Positions 1-13,500 of a stretch of 64,000 bases of DNA are shown here, piece after piece. The stretch is from Hybos culiciformis (lineage: Eukaryota; Arthropoda; Insecta; Diptera; Hybotidae). The first letter of the stretch is position 1. Each line of letters begins with the position of its first letter. Position numbers and translations under genes: made by a program. The notes beneath the pieces were generated by a model, which was not told where the DNA came from, did no database searches, and saw nothing but the letters and a program-made list of their open reading frames with translations. The stretch is from the NCBI GenBank assembly GCA_964007475.1, contig OZ023274.1:79867303-79931302 (forward strand). The letters are read 5' to 3'.

Positions 1-3000
1 ACTTTAAAACTCCTAGTTTTTTTTAAAACAAACCAATCCTGCCATAATCCTTTTCTAGTTATCATATTAACTTAACATGCACCTTTTTTAGAGCCGTAAT
101 ATTTTTTGTGTCGTTGCCACTTATTAAAAATAATTTGATATCTTAACTAAGAATATAAAATCAAAAATATAACTAGGTTCATATTTTGTTAAATGTAGGA
201 GTTTGTAGAAAAATCAAAAATTAAGTTCTGTTATCTTTTCAGTGAAGTTTTCTACAACATTTTTTTCTTTCAAAGCTTCACAATTAAAGTTAAAAAAATC
301 GCAAAATTTATTTTCAGGATATTAAGGTGTTAAGATTTATAGTTTTTCCACTTGATTGCCATGGTGCATAAATCTGTGGTTTAATATACCGTATTTTTTT
401 ATATTCTCAGGGGTACTTATCTTGAATAAATATAATGTTAATAAGAAAAAAAATGCGAAACATATTTATTAATGAGTCAAAAATTCAATATAACTTCAGC
501 GCACAAAATCGAAAAAAAAAAAATCAATGTATAATAGTTTTATTATAATTATTTTATATATTATTGTTACCGTAAAAATAGCGAAACTGATCCACTGAAA
601 TTTTGAGAAATAAAAATCTAAGTCAATTTAATTCCGGTAAGTCAATAATTGAATCGGCGCGATGACGGAAAGGTAACCTTAGATAGCCATTAGTTTTTGT
701 ATTAAGACTTCTTTATGTAAAGTTTATTTAGTTTTTTTTTTTTTCATTTTTATTTGCTTTTTATTATTAGCTCAGTTCCTCGCGAAAAGTTTATCCAAAT
801 TTTATCCAAGATTTAATAAATTTGCTTATAAAAAAAGATTATATAATATTGACTACATAAAGAATACATTTTGTATTGGTTCTTTATTATAAGTTATAAA
901 TTCAAGAAAAAGATATTATTATTATTATTATAACATCATAATATAGATCTAAATGGGTCAGCAAGCCTAGAAAAATAAAACAAAAATCCATCTCTTTTGT
1001 GAAAGGTTAAAGGTTGTCCTTACGAGTTTCGCTTATTATTTATATTTTCGAGTGGAAAAAATTCAGACGTCTGGGATTTGCTTATATATACATTATGTTC
1101 CAAGTTTGATCAAATAAAGAAGATTTGTTGTTCTTTGTAAAGCAAAACTAGAAGATATTTATTCATCACATGGATTAAAATTTTTTTTTTTTTCGTTGAT
1201 TCGAAAACTATACTTTTTTTTTTTTTGCAAATTTATTAAAATCTTGATTTAAAACTTTTTTAATTTTTGAAAATTCTGATTTGAACAAACAAATAAAAAA
1301 TAAACAAAATAAAAAATTAGTAGTTTAGTCAGCTTACAAAAAAAGACAATTCGACATTCCAATATTATATAAATTTTTTTAGCTTTATGAATAATATTTT
1401 TTTTTTATATAGTTTTTCTGAAAAGAATTTCCATTAATTTTTTTTTTCAACTTGTTGATTCCATATTAATTATATACAATAAATTTAAGAAATGGAAATT
1501 TTTGTTTATATATAACTTTTCTTATTGTATTATTATCATATTAATAATGATTTTGATTTTTTTAATTTTATATTTTTTTTTTTTTTTTTTTATTAACTTA
1601 AGAAAAAAAAACTTTTTTTTTTCCTAAGATCTTTTTATAATATTATATTTTTTTTACTAAATTTACACATTAAGCGAAATCTCGCTCTAAAAAGATTTTC
1701 CATACAAAAAAAAAAATAAAAATAAAAATAAATTAAATAAAGATATTTTTCGTAAGAACAAAATTTTAATTAAATTAAAAAAAAAAAAATAATAATAATA
1801 AAAAACGATTGTTTAAGCGAATAAATAAATGGTGAAGGGTGATTATTCAAAATTTAAGTAAAAAAGAAATAGTTTTATTACATTGGATTTATAATTTATA
1901 TTTTTTTTTTTTAAATATTTTTTAATTAATATTTTTGGTATTGGCTACGAAAAAAAAAATTTTTATAAACAAAACATACTTTTGTTCAAAATTATTATCT
2001 TGAGAAAAAAAATAAAAATAGAAAAAGAACTTGAAAATAACATTAGAGTAATAAAATAAATAAATTCAAATATTAGGTTATAATACCATTAAAATATTAT
2101 GAAACTTTTATGTCTACATACATATGACGTATGTGCGGTTCTCGAGGCCAATATATTCTCACATTATTTGCCCTAAATTTTGTTATTTTCAAAATTCTTA
2201 ATTATTAAAAATTGTTAAATCAAATTTATTTCATTCACTCGTTAAATTGTTCAATTGTTAATTAAAACCATAAAAATAATTGTTGCAAAGCAAAACTAAA
2301 AACTAAATAAGAAAATACTCAACGCAGATTATTAAAGTAAAATATTTTCTTAATATTTTTTTTTTTTTTTTTTCTTAAATTTCAAAATAAATTAAAATTT
2401 GAAATTTTAGATATTATTATATACAAAAAAAAAAAAAAATTAAATTAAAAAAATAAAATAATAATAAAAATAAAATTAATATTTTTTGTAATTACGAATG
2501 TTTTGTTGCTTTAAAAAAATCAAAAAATATATATTATTATAAATTATGTTCTTTTTTTTAATAAATCTACAAATTTATTATAAATATTATTATGAAAAAA
2601 TTATAAAAAAAAAACTTATAAAAAAAATTAAAAAAAAAAAACACATACTGGCCTTTTTATTCCAAAATTTTTTTTATTTTTTATTTTATTTTTTTTTTTT
2701 TCAAAAAAGACTTGTTTACGTATTGCAAGTAAAGTAAGCAAGTCACAATCAAAATTTAAATTTTATCTCACAAGTATAAAAAAAAAACACCAATTTTAGA
2801 AACTTGTATTACACAAAAGCTGGCTTTAAAACTGAGAACATTCGTAATTAAGAATAATCTCTTTAAAAAAAAATTAATAAAATTAATTTTTTATTAAAAA
2901 TAACTATATACATACTATATAATATATTTTATTATTATTAAATTTTTGATAAAAAATATATTTTGTCAAATGGAAAATTATCCATTTTATGTTAATGTAA

Positions 3001-3797
3001 ACTTGAGGTTATTTAAATTTGGAAAATATAAAGAAAAGCACTGTTGTTGCTAACTTACTTGCAATATATAAATTAAGAATCATGATTACATAATGTAAAA
3101 AAAAACAAACAAATATTGTAAATTACAAAAATATAACATTTTAATTAAAGAAAAATAAGAATATTTTAAGGATTCAACTTTGGATCCTATAAAATTAGAG
3201 AAATACTTTTAAAAAACTATGTATGTTAAAAATTAATATTTTTAGCTAATTGAAAAAATTCAATTTGAAAAAGAATTAAATAATTTTCATAAGTCTTAAC
3301 TCCAGAATATTTCAAATTGATGATAATTGCCTTTTTTTTATTTTTAAAAATAGAAATAGAAATACATAATAAATTATTTTCTCTTGTAATGTACTTTATA
3401 ATATGCGAACATTTTCCGGATTCATGTTCCGGATCCAAAGTTGACTTTTAAAAATAAATAAGTTTTTCTTATTGATATGCGATATGTTTGTAATTTATAT
3501 ATTCGATTTTGATTACACATTACAAACAATATAAAGCTTAAATTACATCATTACAATACACAATTATCAAAATAAACAAACATAATAAAATTATTGAGTA
3601 AAACGAAGGCTTTTTTGCTTTATTTGTTTGTAGTGAGTAAATGTATTTTTTTTTTTAGGAAATTTTAGAAAATTTTTAGCTTTATTTAAATAATTTTCTA
3701 TAATTTTGTTGTGATTTATTTTTTATTTATTTTTTTTTTTACAAGATTTTTTCTTCAATTATTTAGAGTGTCCCGAATATTTTGTTTTGTTCAAAAA
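1..3797. other. Intron-like A+T-rich DNA upstream of first exon
   Basis: No coding frame longer than about 70 codons that looks real. The sequence is dominated by A and T homopolymers. Two donor-like strings occur close together near 637 (GTAAGT) and 691 (GGTAACC) in a slightly GC-richer patch, and a TIR-bounded segment sits at 3162-3456. Nothing else is supported. The common lola exons with the BTB domain are not here. Confidence 0.6.
3162..3456. repeat. TIR-bounded small repeat (MITE-like)
   Basis: Roughly 25-bp imperfect terminal inverted repeats at 3162-3187 and 3431-3456 share a perfect 14-bp core, TCAACTTTGGATCC in the left-hand orientation. The interior is A+T-rich. It contains a 70-codon minus-strand open frame that I do not recognise and do not call as a gene. 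It is consistent with a short non-autonomous DNA transposon; the family is unknown. Confidence 0.5.
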
Positions 3798-3801
3798 ATG
3801 T
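3798..3801 (+). CDS. Candidate ATG exon (start codon plus one base before a donor)
   Basis: An ATG in a good insect initiation context (CAAAAAATG) is followed by one base and then a strong splice donor, GTAAGT, at 3802. The overhang of one base fits the two-base start of the next exon at 4038, giving Met-Cys-Asn at the joint. The 5' extent of this exon is not known; a possible acceptor AG lies at 3765-3766. If real, it would give a protein start inside the array without the BTB domain. This is inference from signals and phase only. Confidence 0.35.
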
Positions 3802-4037
3802 GTAAGTATTAATTTATTATTTTATTATTATTATTTTTTTTAATTCCGCTCTAGAAGTTCAGTGTGCTTATAAAATAGAGAGTGAAAAAAAAAATTAAGA
3901 TTAGGTCAATTGTTATTAAAATTTTTAAATAAAATATTTTTAAAAATAAATATATATAATGTTGCAATGTGTTTAAAACTAACGTATTAAAAATATTTTT
4001 TATTTCTTTTTCTTTTTTATATTTTTACATAATATAG

Positions 4038-4252
4038 GTAATGCAAAACAGCAAAAACAAATATCAAAAATACGTGTACGAAATTGGTTAATGTTAGCAG
4101 ATAAAAATGCCGTCGAAAAAATTAATCAAGAAACTGCAGCATCAACAGTGGCCGCAAACAAAAAGGATACAAGTAATTCGTTCAAACTATACTTACATAA
4201 TATAAATAAAATAAAAATCAAAACTTTATTTATGACGACATACAATATGTAG
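4038..4252 (+). CDS. Probable lola-locus coding exon without a zinc finger
   Basis: After a pyrimidine-rich tract and AG at 4036-4037, an open frame runs 70 codons to TAG at 4250-4252, beginning with two bases of a split codon exactly like the finger exons downstream. Its first half is clearly less A+T-rich than the surroundings and has coding-like content: basic (KQQKQISKIRVRNW), then LMLADKNAVEKINQETAAS. A donor-like GTAATT at 4173 would instead end the exon at 4172; that version is 135 bp, phase-symmetric, and could be an internal exon joined to any finger exon. I do not recognise a domain. It may be a finger-less 3' exon, a late shared exon, or the second exon of a transcript that starts at 3798. 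Confidence 0.5.
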
Positions 4253-6225
4253 AGTAAGAATTTTATATACACAAATGCCTAGCTTCAAAAAAAAAAAACT
4301 ATGTAGAAATTCCCGTACGAATACTAATACTTAGATTTGAATCATTGAACATTATTGAATTTTTTTTTTCCATCGTTTTGAATTAATAAAATAAATAAAT
4401 AAAACGATTTTACGCAACATTTTAAATTTTAAAATATTCTATACTTTGGTATTCTGATGACAAACTGTAGAATTAAAGTAAATATGTTCTAATTTTAATA
4501 ATATTAACTTTCATTGTTGAATTACTAAGCTTTCATCTACTTTGATCATGAACTCGGGAAATCTTGAATTTTTGAGTTGAATCCAATATTAAAATATTTA
4601 TGCATTTCTTAATATTTCTAAACAAATACATATGTATGTAAAAATAAAATTATTTTATTCTGTTTAGATTATTTATTTTTATTATCTCAGAGATTGTATA
4701 TGGGATTTTAAAATGTTACATAAATTAATTTACAAAGTAATAAATTAATAATTTTTAAATCTATGTAACCGAAAAATATCATCAATTTTATTTTCAAGTT
4801 AGTTTTAAACTTATTAACAAAAATGTAAATGTCAGCTCAGAAGATATCGTTATTAAAATTAATGTATAGTAATGTTCTTGAAATTACATAAGTTTAAAAA
4901 CAAAAAATCTTAAATTTCATTAGAATATTAATATTTTTTTAATCAAAGTTGATGTACACATTTAACTTAATACATATACTATTAACGGAATTCAAAATTC
5001 AAAGCAATATGAATGAAACTACTAAAAACTAGAACTTATATTTTAAACTTAATATTGAGTGCTTTTTTAGAAACGTATTTTCTGAAAACTTAATATACAT
5101 AATTAATAATTTTTTTTTATATTTTTCTCATCTTATGTAAATATATAAAATATTTTTTTCTTCAAACTGCGTTCGGTCATCCCTCTTTCATTCAACGATT
5201 GAAATCGAATATTTTGTTTTCACTTACTTATCTACGGACTACGGATTTTACTCATTTAAACAAATAAAATTTGATTTTAATAATTATTTAAGCTACTACT
5301 CAATTTTTCTGAGAATTTAACATATTGAAATCAGTATAAAATTCTTATTTTGAAACATTCAATAAACTAAAAATCTAATATTAGTCTTTTAAATTTAAAT
5401 ACATATAATCTTCTATAAATTATTGAATTTAAAATTTTCGCACCAAATTTAATTAAGTATAGTAACTTTTAAAAAAGTTAGATATGCAATTGTGCATTGC
5501 TCTTCTTTCTCATAACACAAAGTTTAATGAATACATTCATAAAAAAAAGTTTTTTTTTTCATAATTATTTATTACAAAAAAAATTAGTTATCGTAAATGA
5601 CGAAAAGGTTATTAAAAAAAAAAATTAAATAATGGTAATAAAAAGTTATTGTGATATAATTTTTAAGCTTTTTTTAATTTACATTCTTATTAATAAAAAT
5701 AAAAAGCCGGTTTTTAAAAGGGTAGTAAATTCAATTATTTATGGTTCATTTCAAAATTGTACAATATAATATTTTCTATCAGTTTACATTCAGTGATTTA
5801 AGACGAAAAGACTAGTTAATTAAAAAAATACTCATAATTATAGTACTTCTGTAATCTTCAAGCAATTCTAGCTTCAAACCAAAAATTTTTAATTAATTCG
5901 ACGGATGTTTCGTGTGAAATAAACAGAATAAAATAATATATCAAATTAATGAAATTAAGTTCAACGAATAAATACTTTTTTTTAAAGAAAATATTTCGCA
6001 ATGTGAGCTGTTACGTGATGTCACAATTTTTTATTTATCAGATAAAACACTTCATTTTTATTATATATGTTGAACATATTTAAACTTAAACTATATTTAA
6101 TCATATTCTCTAAAAAAAAACTTACTAACAAAAAATGATTTTTATTGTTATTTTTTCATGCCTAACCCAATCGCTAACTAACAAACTAACATTTTCCATC
6201 GATACTATGAAAAAAAATACAAAAG
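4253..6225. other. Intron-like gap
   Basis: A+T-rich with no convincing coding frame, RNA gene or transposon. Just before the next exon there is a cluster of CTAAC-type branch-point strings at about 6172-6190. Confidence 0.6.
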
Positions 6226-7538
6226 CTAATTCCAATTCTCAACAAGCTTCTGATTCTTCCATTCCCATAATTAATCAAAATGTTGAATCAAATGAAAGTA
6301 CCAGTAAAGAAGTAATTGATATTGCTGGTACCATTATTGATTGCGTTGATGATATTGTTGTTAAAATGGAACGAAATTCACCAAGTCCTCAGCCTTCATT
6401 ATTATTTAATAATTTAAGTGATTTTTCAATTGAAGATGAAGAAGAAAGTGATGATGAAGAATTTGATGGATCGACTCCATCTGAATCAATAAATTATGAT
6501 CAAATAAGGCTAGCAAGTCCAATATCTTGGCAATTACAACCAATTAAAATAGAGTCACTTGATGAGGAATTCCAATTACAAACGATTCCAAGTAATGTAA
6601 CAAATACTAAAATGCAACTAGGTTCAGTTTCCGCGACTATTCCAACTGCTGCAATTGCAACAATTACTGCAACTGCAAATACATTGAGTACTGGCAATAC
6701 CATATATACATTACCATCATCAACTACAATTGCGTCAGTAGTTGCTGCAGCGCAAGCCTCTATAAAAAAATCAACTACAACTTTATTGCCGTTAAAGACG
6801 CAAGCTCAAACACAACAGCAGATGTCGGCAAGAAGCTTAATTATAACAGCAGCATCAACTTTAATTAACAATAGTATGCCACAAACTACAGCTGAAATTC
6901 GTAAAGTTTATAGTGGCCCTGGTAGACCAAACGATATACAAACGAGGAGGCGATCATCTATTTTGTCAATGCAATCAAACATTGTTGAAAACTCTTGTAT
7001 TCAGCCTCTGATCATACAATCTGATCAAGATAATTGTACGCAACAAAACATTAAAGCAACAACAAATGTTAATTTAGTACAAAAAATACTCAATAGTTCA
7101 TTGCCGAAAACTTCTTCAGGAACCATATTACAGCCTATTCACGAACATCAAATAATAGTTTCCAAAACTGTACCTGCAAGTTCCACAACAACCGATAATG
7201 CAACCAAGGAAGACAACAAAAAATATCGTATTCTTTTCCAAAATCAAAGAGTTCGAAAAGAAAGCTTAGAGCATTCATCTGATATGATTTATAATGGAAC
7301 TGAAATTGATAAACCGTGGATATGTAAAAATTGTAATCGTTCCTATAAATGGAAAAATAGCTTAAAATGTCATTTGAAAAATGAATGTGGTCAACCACCA
7401 AGATATTTTTGCACTAAAAATTGTGGTTATCGAACAAATGTTCATAGTAATTTAAAAAGGCATATGAATACCAAATGTAAGGATGATCAGCCAGAGGATA
7501 CAGCAGTCGAAACCAAAAAAGCAGAAGATAATGCATAA
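6226..7538 (+). CDS. lola: lola alternative 3' exon, two C2HC fingers
   Basis: Terminal coding exon of about 436 residues for a BTB zinc-finger transcription factor acting in the nucleus. The long linker is Ser/Thr/Ala-rich with an acidic patch (EDEEESDDEEFD, about 6433-6468) and ends in two fingers at about 7321-7480. Finger 1 is C-x2-C-x12-H-x4-C. Finger 2 is C-x3-C-x12-H-x4-C, so both use Cys as the last ligand, which is unusual in this set. A possible phospho-dependent SUMO motif, VKMERNSP, lies near 6363-6386. The ATG at 6135 is not taken as the start: the stretch before 6226 resembles intron with repeated CTAAC branch points. AG at 6224-6225 or 6245-6246 both give the two-base phase shared by the array, so the left edge is uncertain by about 20 bp. 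Antisense open frames over this exon are shadows. Confidence 0.87.
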
Positions 7539-10500
7539 TTTGTTAAATACTTTTGTTGATTTAAAAAATCTCAAAATAATACACAATTTTTAGTTTTCCC
7601 CTCATCTCACTGTTGTACCTAAATTATTTTCAAATTTAATCTGTAAATCTTCGAATACTTCAACAAAATTATTTTTAAATTTTAATCTTATTTATATTTA
7701 AAAAAAATTTAAATTCGAAAATAGCTTGATGTTTCTTTTTTAACAACTAATCAAAAATTTGTTAATACTAATAATTAATTAATTAATTTTTCCAATTACT
7801 AATAATAAATACATAGATTTTTTTACTTAACAGCAATACTTAATTGATTGATTTATCAGCGCAGAAAAATGGGAAACGTTATTCACTTTAGCCCACCTTT
7901 TCTTTCTAGTATTATGATCTTTTCATCAAGTTTACAATTTTTATTTTTATGTTTAATAATTTTATATTTTGCTTAAATTTTTGTCATAAAATATTGTAAA
8001 TATTTTTTAAGCTTATACCTAGAAACAATAATTTATAAAATAAAACTGACATTATAATGTTATTACAGCCATATGAAAACAGCAAAATAATTTTTTAATA
8101 AAAAAAAAAAATTTGTATTTATAAGAATTTATTAGTTTAAATTTTTTCTATTTTTTGTGCAATTATATATATTTTATTTTTAACTAATTTATTCTTTTAT
8201 TTTATTTTAAATTATTTAACGAATATTTATTTAATTTTTTTAATCTCATTAATATTTTAGTTTATTTTAATTTTTTTTTTATTGAATTTCTAGTCAAAAA
8301 TATAAAAAAAATAAAGAAAACAAAGAGATGAAAAATGTTTGCTAGTCAAATTTTTATTAATTATAACATTTATTATAAAAAAAAATATTTTTAAGATATT
8401 ATTTTTAAAAATAATATGATTTTTTTTTCTTATTCAGTATTCAATTTATAAATATACAATACATAATGTAGTATGTATTATTTTAATTAAGAAAATAATA
8501 AAAAAGGAAAGATCTTCAATTTGAATTCCATTCCAAAAAAAAGTATTTTTTTTTAAGAAGGTGTTATTGTGTCTAATTAAGAAGTGAACAAAAATTATTC
8601 ATTTTGTAAAACATAAAGAGTCACAATAGTAAAACTTAGAAAAAATCAAATATTAATTACGGCAATTAATACGATTGCATATACTTTTTATTTTTAAATA
8701 AAAAATAAAAAAATTCGAAAAAGTAAAGATTTTTCAATTTTATTTACATTATTTAAATTTTTATTTCAAATTAAATTTTTAATTGAAGATATTAAGAAAA
8801 TTATTAATTTATAATAATAAAAATTAAAAAAAAAATTTATTATTGTATTATCATAGAGTAAATTATTAAATTAAAAAAAAAATGTATAGCAAATTAAATT
8901 TAAAATAATAACAAAAATTTTAAACTATTGTATTTAAAATAAATGAAGTATATATATTTAATTTAAAGAAAAATTAAAGAAAAAAACGAAAAAGTCATAC
9001 AATAAAAATACTCGTTTTGAAAATAAAAATTGTTTTTATTATAAAAAATTACTGTCATATTTTATTTTATTTTTTTTAGGCAAAGAAATTTAAGGACGAG
9101 AAAAACTTCTTTCAAATCAATAAAACTCATATAGTTATCATTGTGGATAGTTCCATAAAGTTATTATAATTTTAATATTCTTTATTAACGTATTCTCTTT
9201 TTAGGTTCTGTCTGTAAAACAACTGAATACAGCTTATAGAGAAAAAGTAGCAAATAAATGATGAAAAAAAATTTAACTTCTGGAATCAACTAAGAAAAGT
9301 ATAACGAAGAAATAATTTGGTGACTATTAAAAAAATATAATTTGTGTATTATTTGCCTATATTAAAAAAAAATATATTATATATTAAAAATTATTATTTC
9401 TATTTATGTATTTTTGGGAAATTTTATATCAACTCGGAATGCTGCCTATTATATATAATTTTCTAAATGCTCTTTCAATTTATAGATTATTTTATTATTA
9501 TTATTATAATTAATTAAATGAAAATATTGTAATTATTGAATTTTTTATATTTAAAAAAATATTTAACCAACAAAATCATGTTTTGTTAAGTATTTTTTTT
9601 TAACTTCTGTTTCTTTTTTTTTGTTCTTTATTTTGAAAACTTTTAAATAGTAGACAGTAGAATGTAATGTAAATATTTATTAAATCTTGTTCAACTAGTA
9701 AAAATGTCAAAGTAATATGATTTTTGTAATTGTTTGATATATATTACAAGATTAATCAAATGATCAGAACGATATTAAAAATTTTAAGTAAAATTTGCAA
9801 AAAAAAAAATATTGGAGAATCATGTCAAATAGAAATAACAAATTTTCATTCAAAAGATTTATGTGTGTTCAATTAAAATTTTTGAAGATTTGCAATATGC
9901 GAAAGCATACCTGTTCTCCAATTTCATTTGCAAAATAGAAATTAAAAATACAATACTTAAATGTGGATTACACTAATTTCAAATAGATCAAAATGATTTA
10001 AATTTTAATATTTTCAAACATGATATTTTTACAAGTTAAATATAGAAAAAGAATAAATAAAATTTCGAAGAAAAAAATGTTATGTTTATAAAAATTATAA
10101 TGTAGTTTTAATTTATTTTTTTTAACGATGATCCAGGAAATATTTTATTTCTTGAGATTTTAATTATTTTTTGTTTTTTTTAACTTTTTTTAATTCATTT
10201 TTTATTCATTTTTAAAATTCATTATTCATAAATAATTAGAGTTTAGCTCTTCCATTGTAAACAAATCATAAAACAAAATTATTAGAAATTATTTTTTTTT
10301 TAAAAAAAAACTTTCAGCTAATTCAGCTATGTTAATTCTTTCATTATAATCACATTTTAATATTTTTAGTTCTACTTTATTTGAGATTACTGTGCAATAA
10401 ATATTTACTTAAAATAACAAATTAAATTTAAATAGGAATGTTTTGAAATAATTGTGAATATTCTTATTTATTTCGTAGTGGATAAATAATTTCAACTTTT

Positions 10501-13500
10501 CTTTCATTATAAAATCCGAAAAAGATATTTATTTGTTGTCCCGCTTCATAATTACAAATGTTTCAACTTATAACACCAGGCCTTAATTGAACTTAACCAG
10601 AGATAATATAGTTTTACATACGATCGGATGTATTTATTAGTTTACAATATATATATTTAATAAACTATGGAAGTGCTAACTCCATTGCATGCACTATTAA
10701 AATAAAATAAATTGTTTTTCCCACACAAACACAATTTAACAAAATAAACTAACATTTATAGATTTTTATATAGTTAGGTATACATATTATATTTGAATTC
10801 GTTGGTAACATGCAAAATATTTTTCTAAATTAAAAAAAGAATAAAAAAAAGTAACGAACGTCACAATTTCAGTACTAAGGCGGATCGCGGCGTAGTAAAT
10901 TAGTCGAGTTACTCTTTTAACACTTAGGATCATAGAATACAACAATATAAAAAAAAAAATATTATTTTCGCAAAAAATTTACTTGTTAGTTACAGATTTT
11001 AAGTTGCCTAAATCGATTATTTTAGCATCTTAAACATCACTATTATAAATAGCAAAGGTATTTCAATTTAAGTATAGTTTACAAATTTAAGAGATTATAC
11101 TCAAAAGATGCGTAATAAAAAGCTTTATAGTCTGAGAAAATGGCATTGATCGCATCATTCATTTAAGAGCAATTTTGAAAATAATGATAAATAATTAAGT
11201 AATAAATAAAAAATTACCATTTTCTTATCAGCTCTAGAAATTTCAAAAAGGATCATTCAACAGCCAAGAAAATTGTCATTTCTAATTGTGGACTAGTTTA
11301 AATAAGTGTATAATTATTTTACTACGCCGAATCCCTCGTAGTAAAATCATTTTAATTTAGTATTGGGAACATTCAGTAAATTATTTATTTACATAATTTT
11401 ATTAAATTTCAATATTCAAAATATGTTTAGTTTAATATATTTAGTTCTTCAATAAAAATAGAAAAGTACATAATATGTACTGTAATTTTAAACAAATAAT
11501 TTGTTATCTTAACCTTAAAAAAGTTTTAGAAACAACATATGCTTAAGCTTTGAATTTGCCTTTTATAACATCTTCCTTAAGTTTTAAAAATTGAAATATA
11601 TTGTTTTTCTACGTAAGAATTCGTAATTTTTTTTTTTAATTTTTAGATAAGGGGAATAAAAGCTTTTAATAGTTGTGTACAAAATTTTACCACAAAATTT
11701 TTATATTACATTAATAAAATTAAATAGGGAATAAATAATTAGATTTTTTTACCTAATACTAAATCAAATGTTTACCCTATATACCTAGAAAGAAGCATGT
11801 TTTAATAAATAAAAATTTACTAACATTTAATTGAAATGCTCGAATGAACAAAAAGTAAAATTATTTACTTTTTCGAAGTTTCTTAAGTTATTTGCCAAAA
11901 TAATCATTTAGTAATTTGATCAATATTCAAAATTTACACACATATTACCATCATTTAATGTACCCTCTGTAGCTTGTTGTTCTTCAAATTTAAAGAAATA
12001 TTATATGACAACGAAACAAAATTAATACGAATAAGGAATTAGTCAATAAAAAAAAATAATAAAAAAATTATAATTTTGTATAAATAATTTTTTTTTTAAA
12101 TCTGTTCTTTTGTGAACAAACAAGTTCTAAAATAATTATTTACGAAACTTTGTTGCATATCATAGGAAAAAGTATCCGTTTTTTTAACATTTCAAATATT
12201 TTTATTTCACGGAAATAAAATGTAATTTTATAACTTTTTCAATTATTAAAAATTTGAATATTAAACTTTTTTTACCATATAATTTTTATTTAAATTGATG
12301 ATATAGGACTTTATTTATTTAAAAAATCGTCATATTTATTAACTCATTTTGAGTGGAAATTTGATTGATTAAAACTTTTTCCCACAATTTTTTAATATAC
12401 TGATTCTTTTTATTTTTTCATACATTTTGTAATTTATATTATTATTATTAATACAGTTGTAGAATGTAGATTCATTTAATCAATAAATAAGCACGTCATA
12501 ACTATTTAACATCTAAAGGCAAAATATCTTTAAAAAAGTTTTTCATAAAACATGAAATACCATTATTTATATTTCAAAATTATTTAAAATTACACATCAA
12601 AATAAGCTAAAAGTTAATAAATTCAATATACATATTACCAAACATAAAACAAAAACCAATAAAAAACATTTATTTAAAAAAAAAAAATAAACTTAAGAAT
12701 TCTAAAGAAAATCAATAGCAAAAAACATAATTTAATCAAATTAATTAGCTAAATTAAAAAACTAAATTATCTTTTTCGTCTTCGTAAATGCTTTCACATT
12801 ATATCTTCAAAATTTATTTGATTTTATTTTGATAAGTTGAGTGATAATCTTAAATTCTTGTTTTGATAATAATAACCCTTCTTAAATGATAAATAATTAA
12901 GGCTTAAAATAGATGAAAAATTATTTAAATTTTAGAATTTAGATGTTGATTAATTTCTTTCTTTTGAGAAAAATTTTCTCTAAAGAAAGATCTCTGCTTG
13001 ATAAAAAAAAAAAAGCTTTAAAATTTAAACAAATAAATTGAATTCGATAATAATTCAATAATAACTTTCTACCAAAAGCGAAACAAAGCAAAACATTAAT
13101 TTATTAAATATAGAACAATAATGCATAATCGGGCATTATAGATTTCGTATTTTATTATACCATAACTCTATATTTATTATTTTATATTTCTGTTATGAAG
13201 GCATTATAAGTCTAAGTATTTAAATTGGTATTTTGAATATTTACTTCTTTAATCGGAAGAGTAGCGATAAAAACTTTTCTTTGAGTGGTAGCTATGAATT
13301 TTTTTTTATAATTTCACTTACTATATTTGTTATTCTACATTTACATTCTTTATTCTTTAAATTATAAATTATTAGGTGAATTGCGAATAAAGTTTAATAC
13401 ATACACATATATATGGAAAAAGTATAATTTTGATTTTTTTATTTTCCTTTTTTTAAGTAACCACATAAAACTAAATTTACAAATAATGAAAATATTAACT

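Noticed and set aside
2546..2737. 63-codon frame
   Set aside because: Made of A and T runs (Phe, Lys, Tyr, Ile only); no coding character.
6135..6225. Hydrophobic N-terminus with ATG before the first finger tail, resembling a signal peptide
   Set aside because: It precedes a usable acceptor, contains repeated branch-point strings, and no other tail has its own start; it is intron read in frame.
6500..7401. Minus-strand open frames over the first tail
   Set aside because: Antisense shadows of a long coding exon; no motif.
7539..8100. AATAAA strings as poly(A) signals after tails
   Set aside because: The hexamer occurs throughout this A+T-rich window, so its position carries no information.
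9206..9241. Acceptor with an 11-codon in-phase frame
   Set aside because: Too short to separate from chance without other support.
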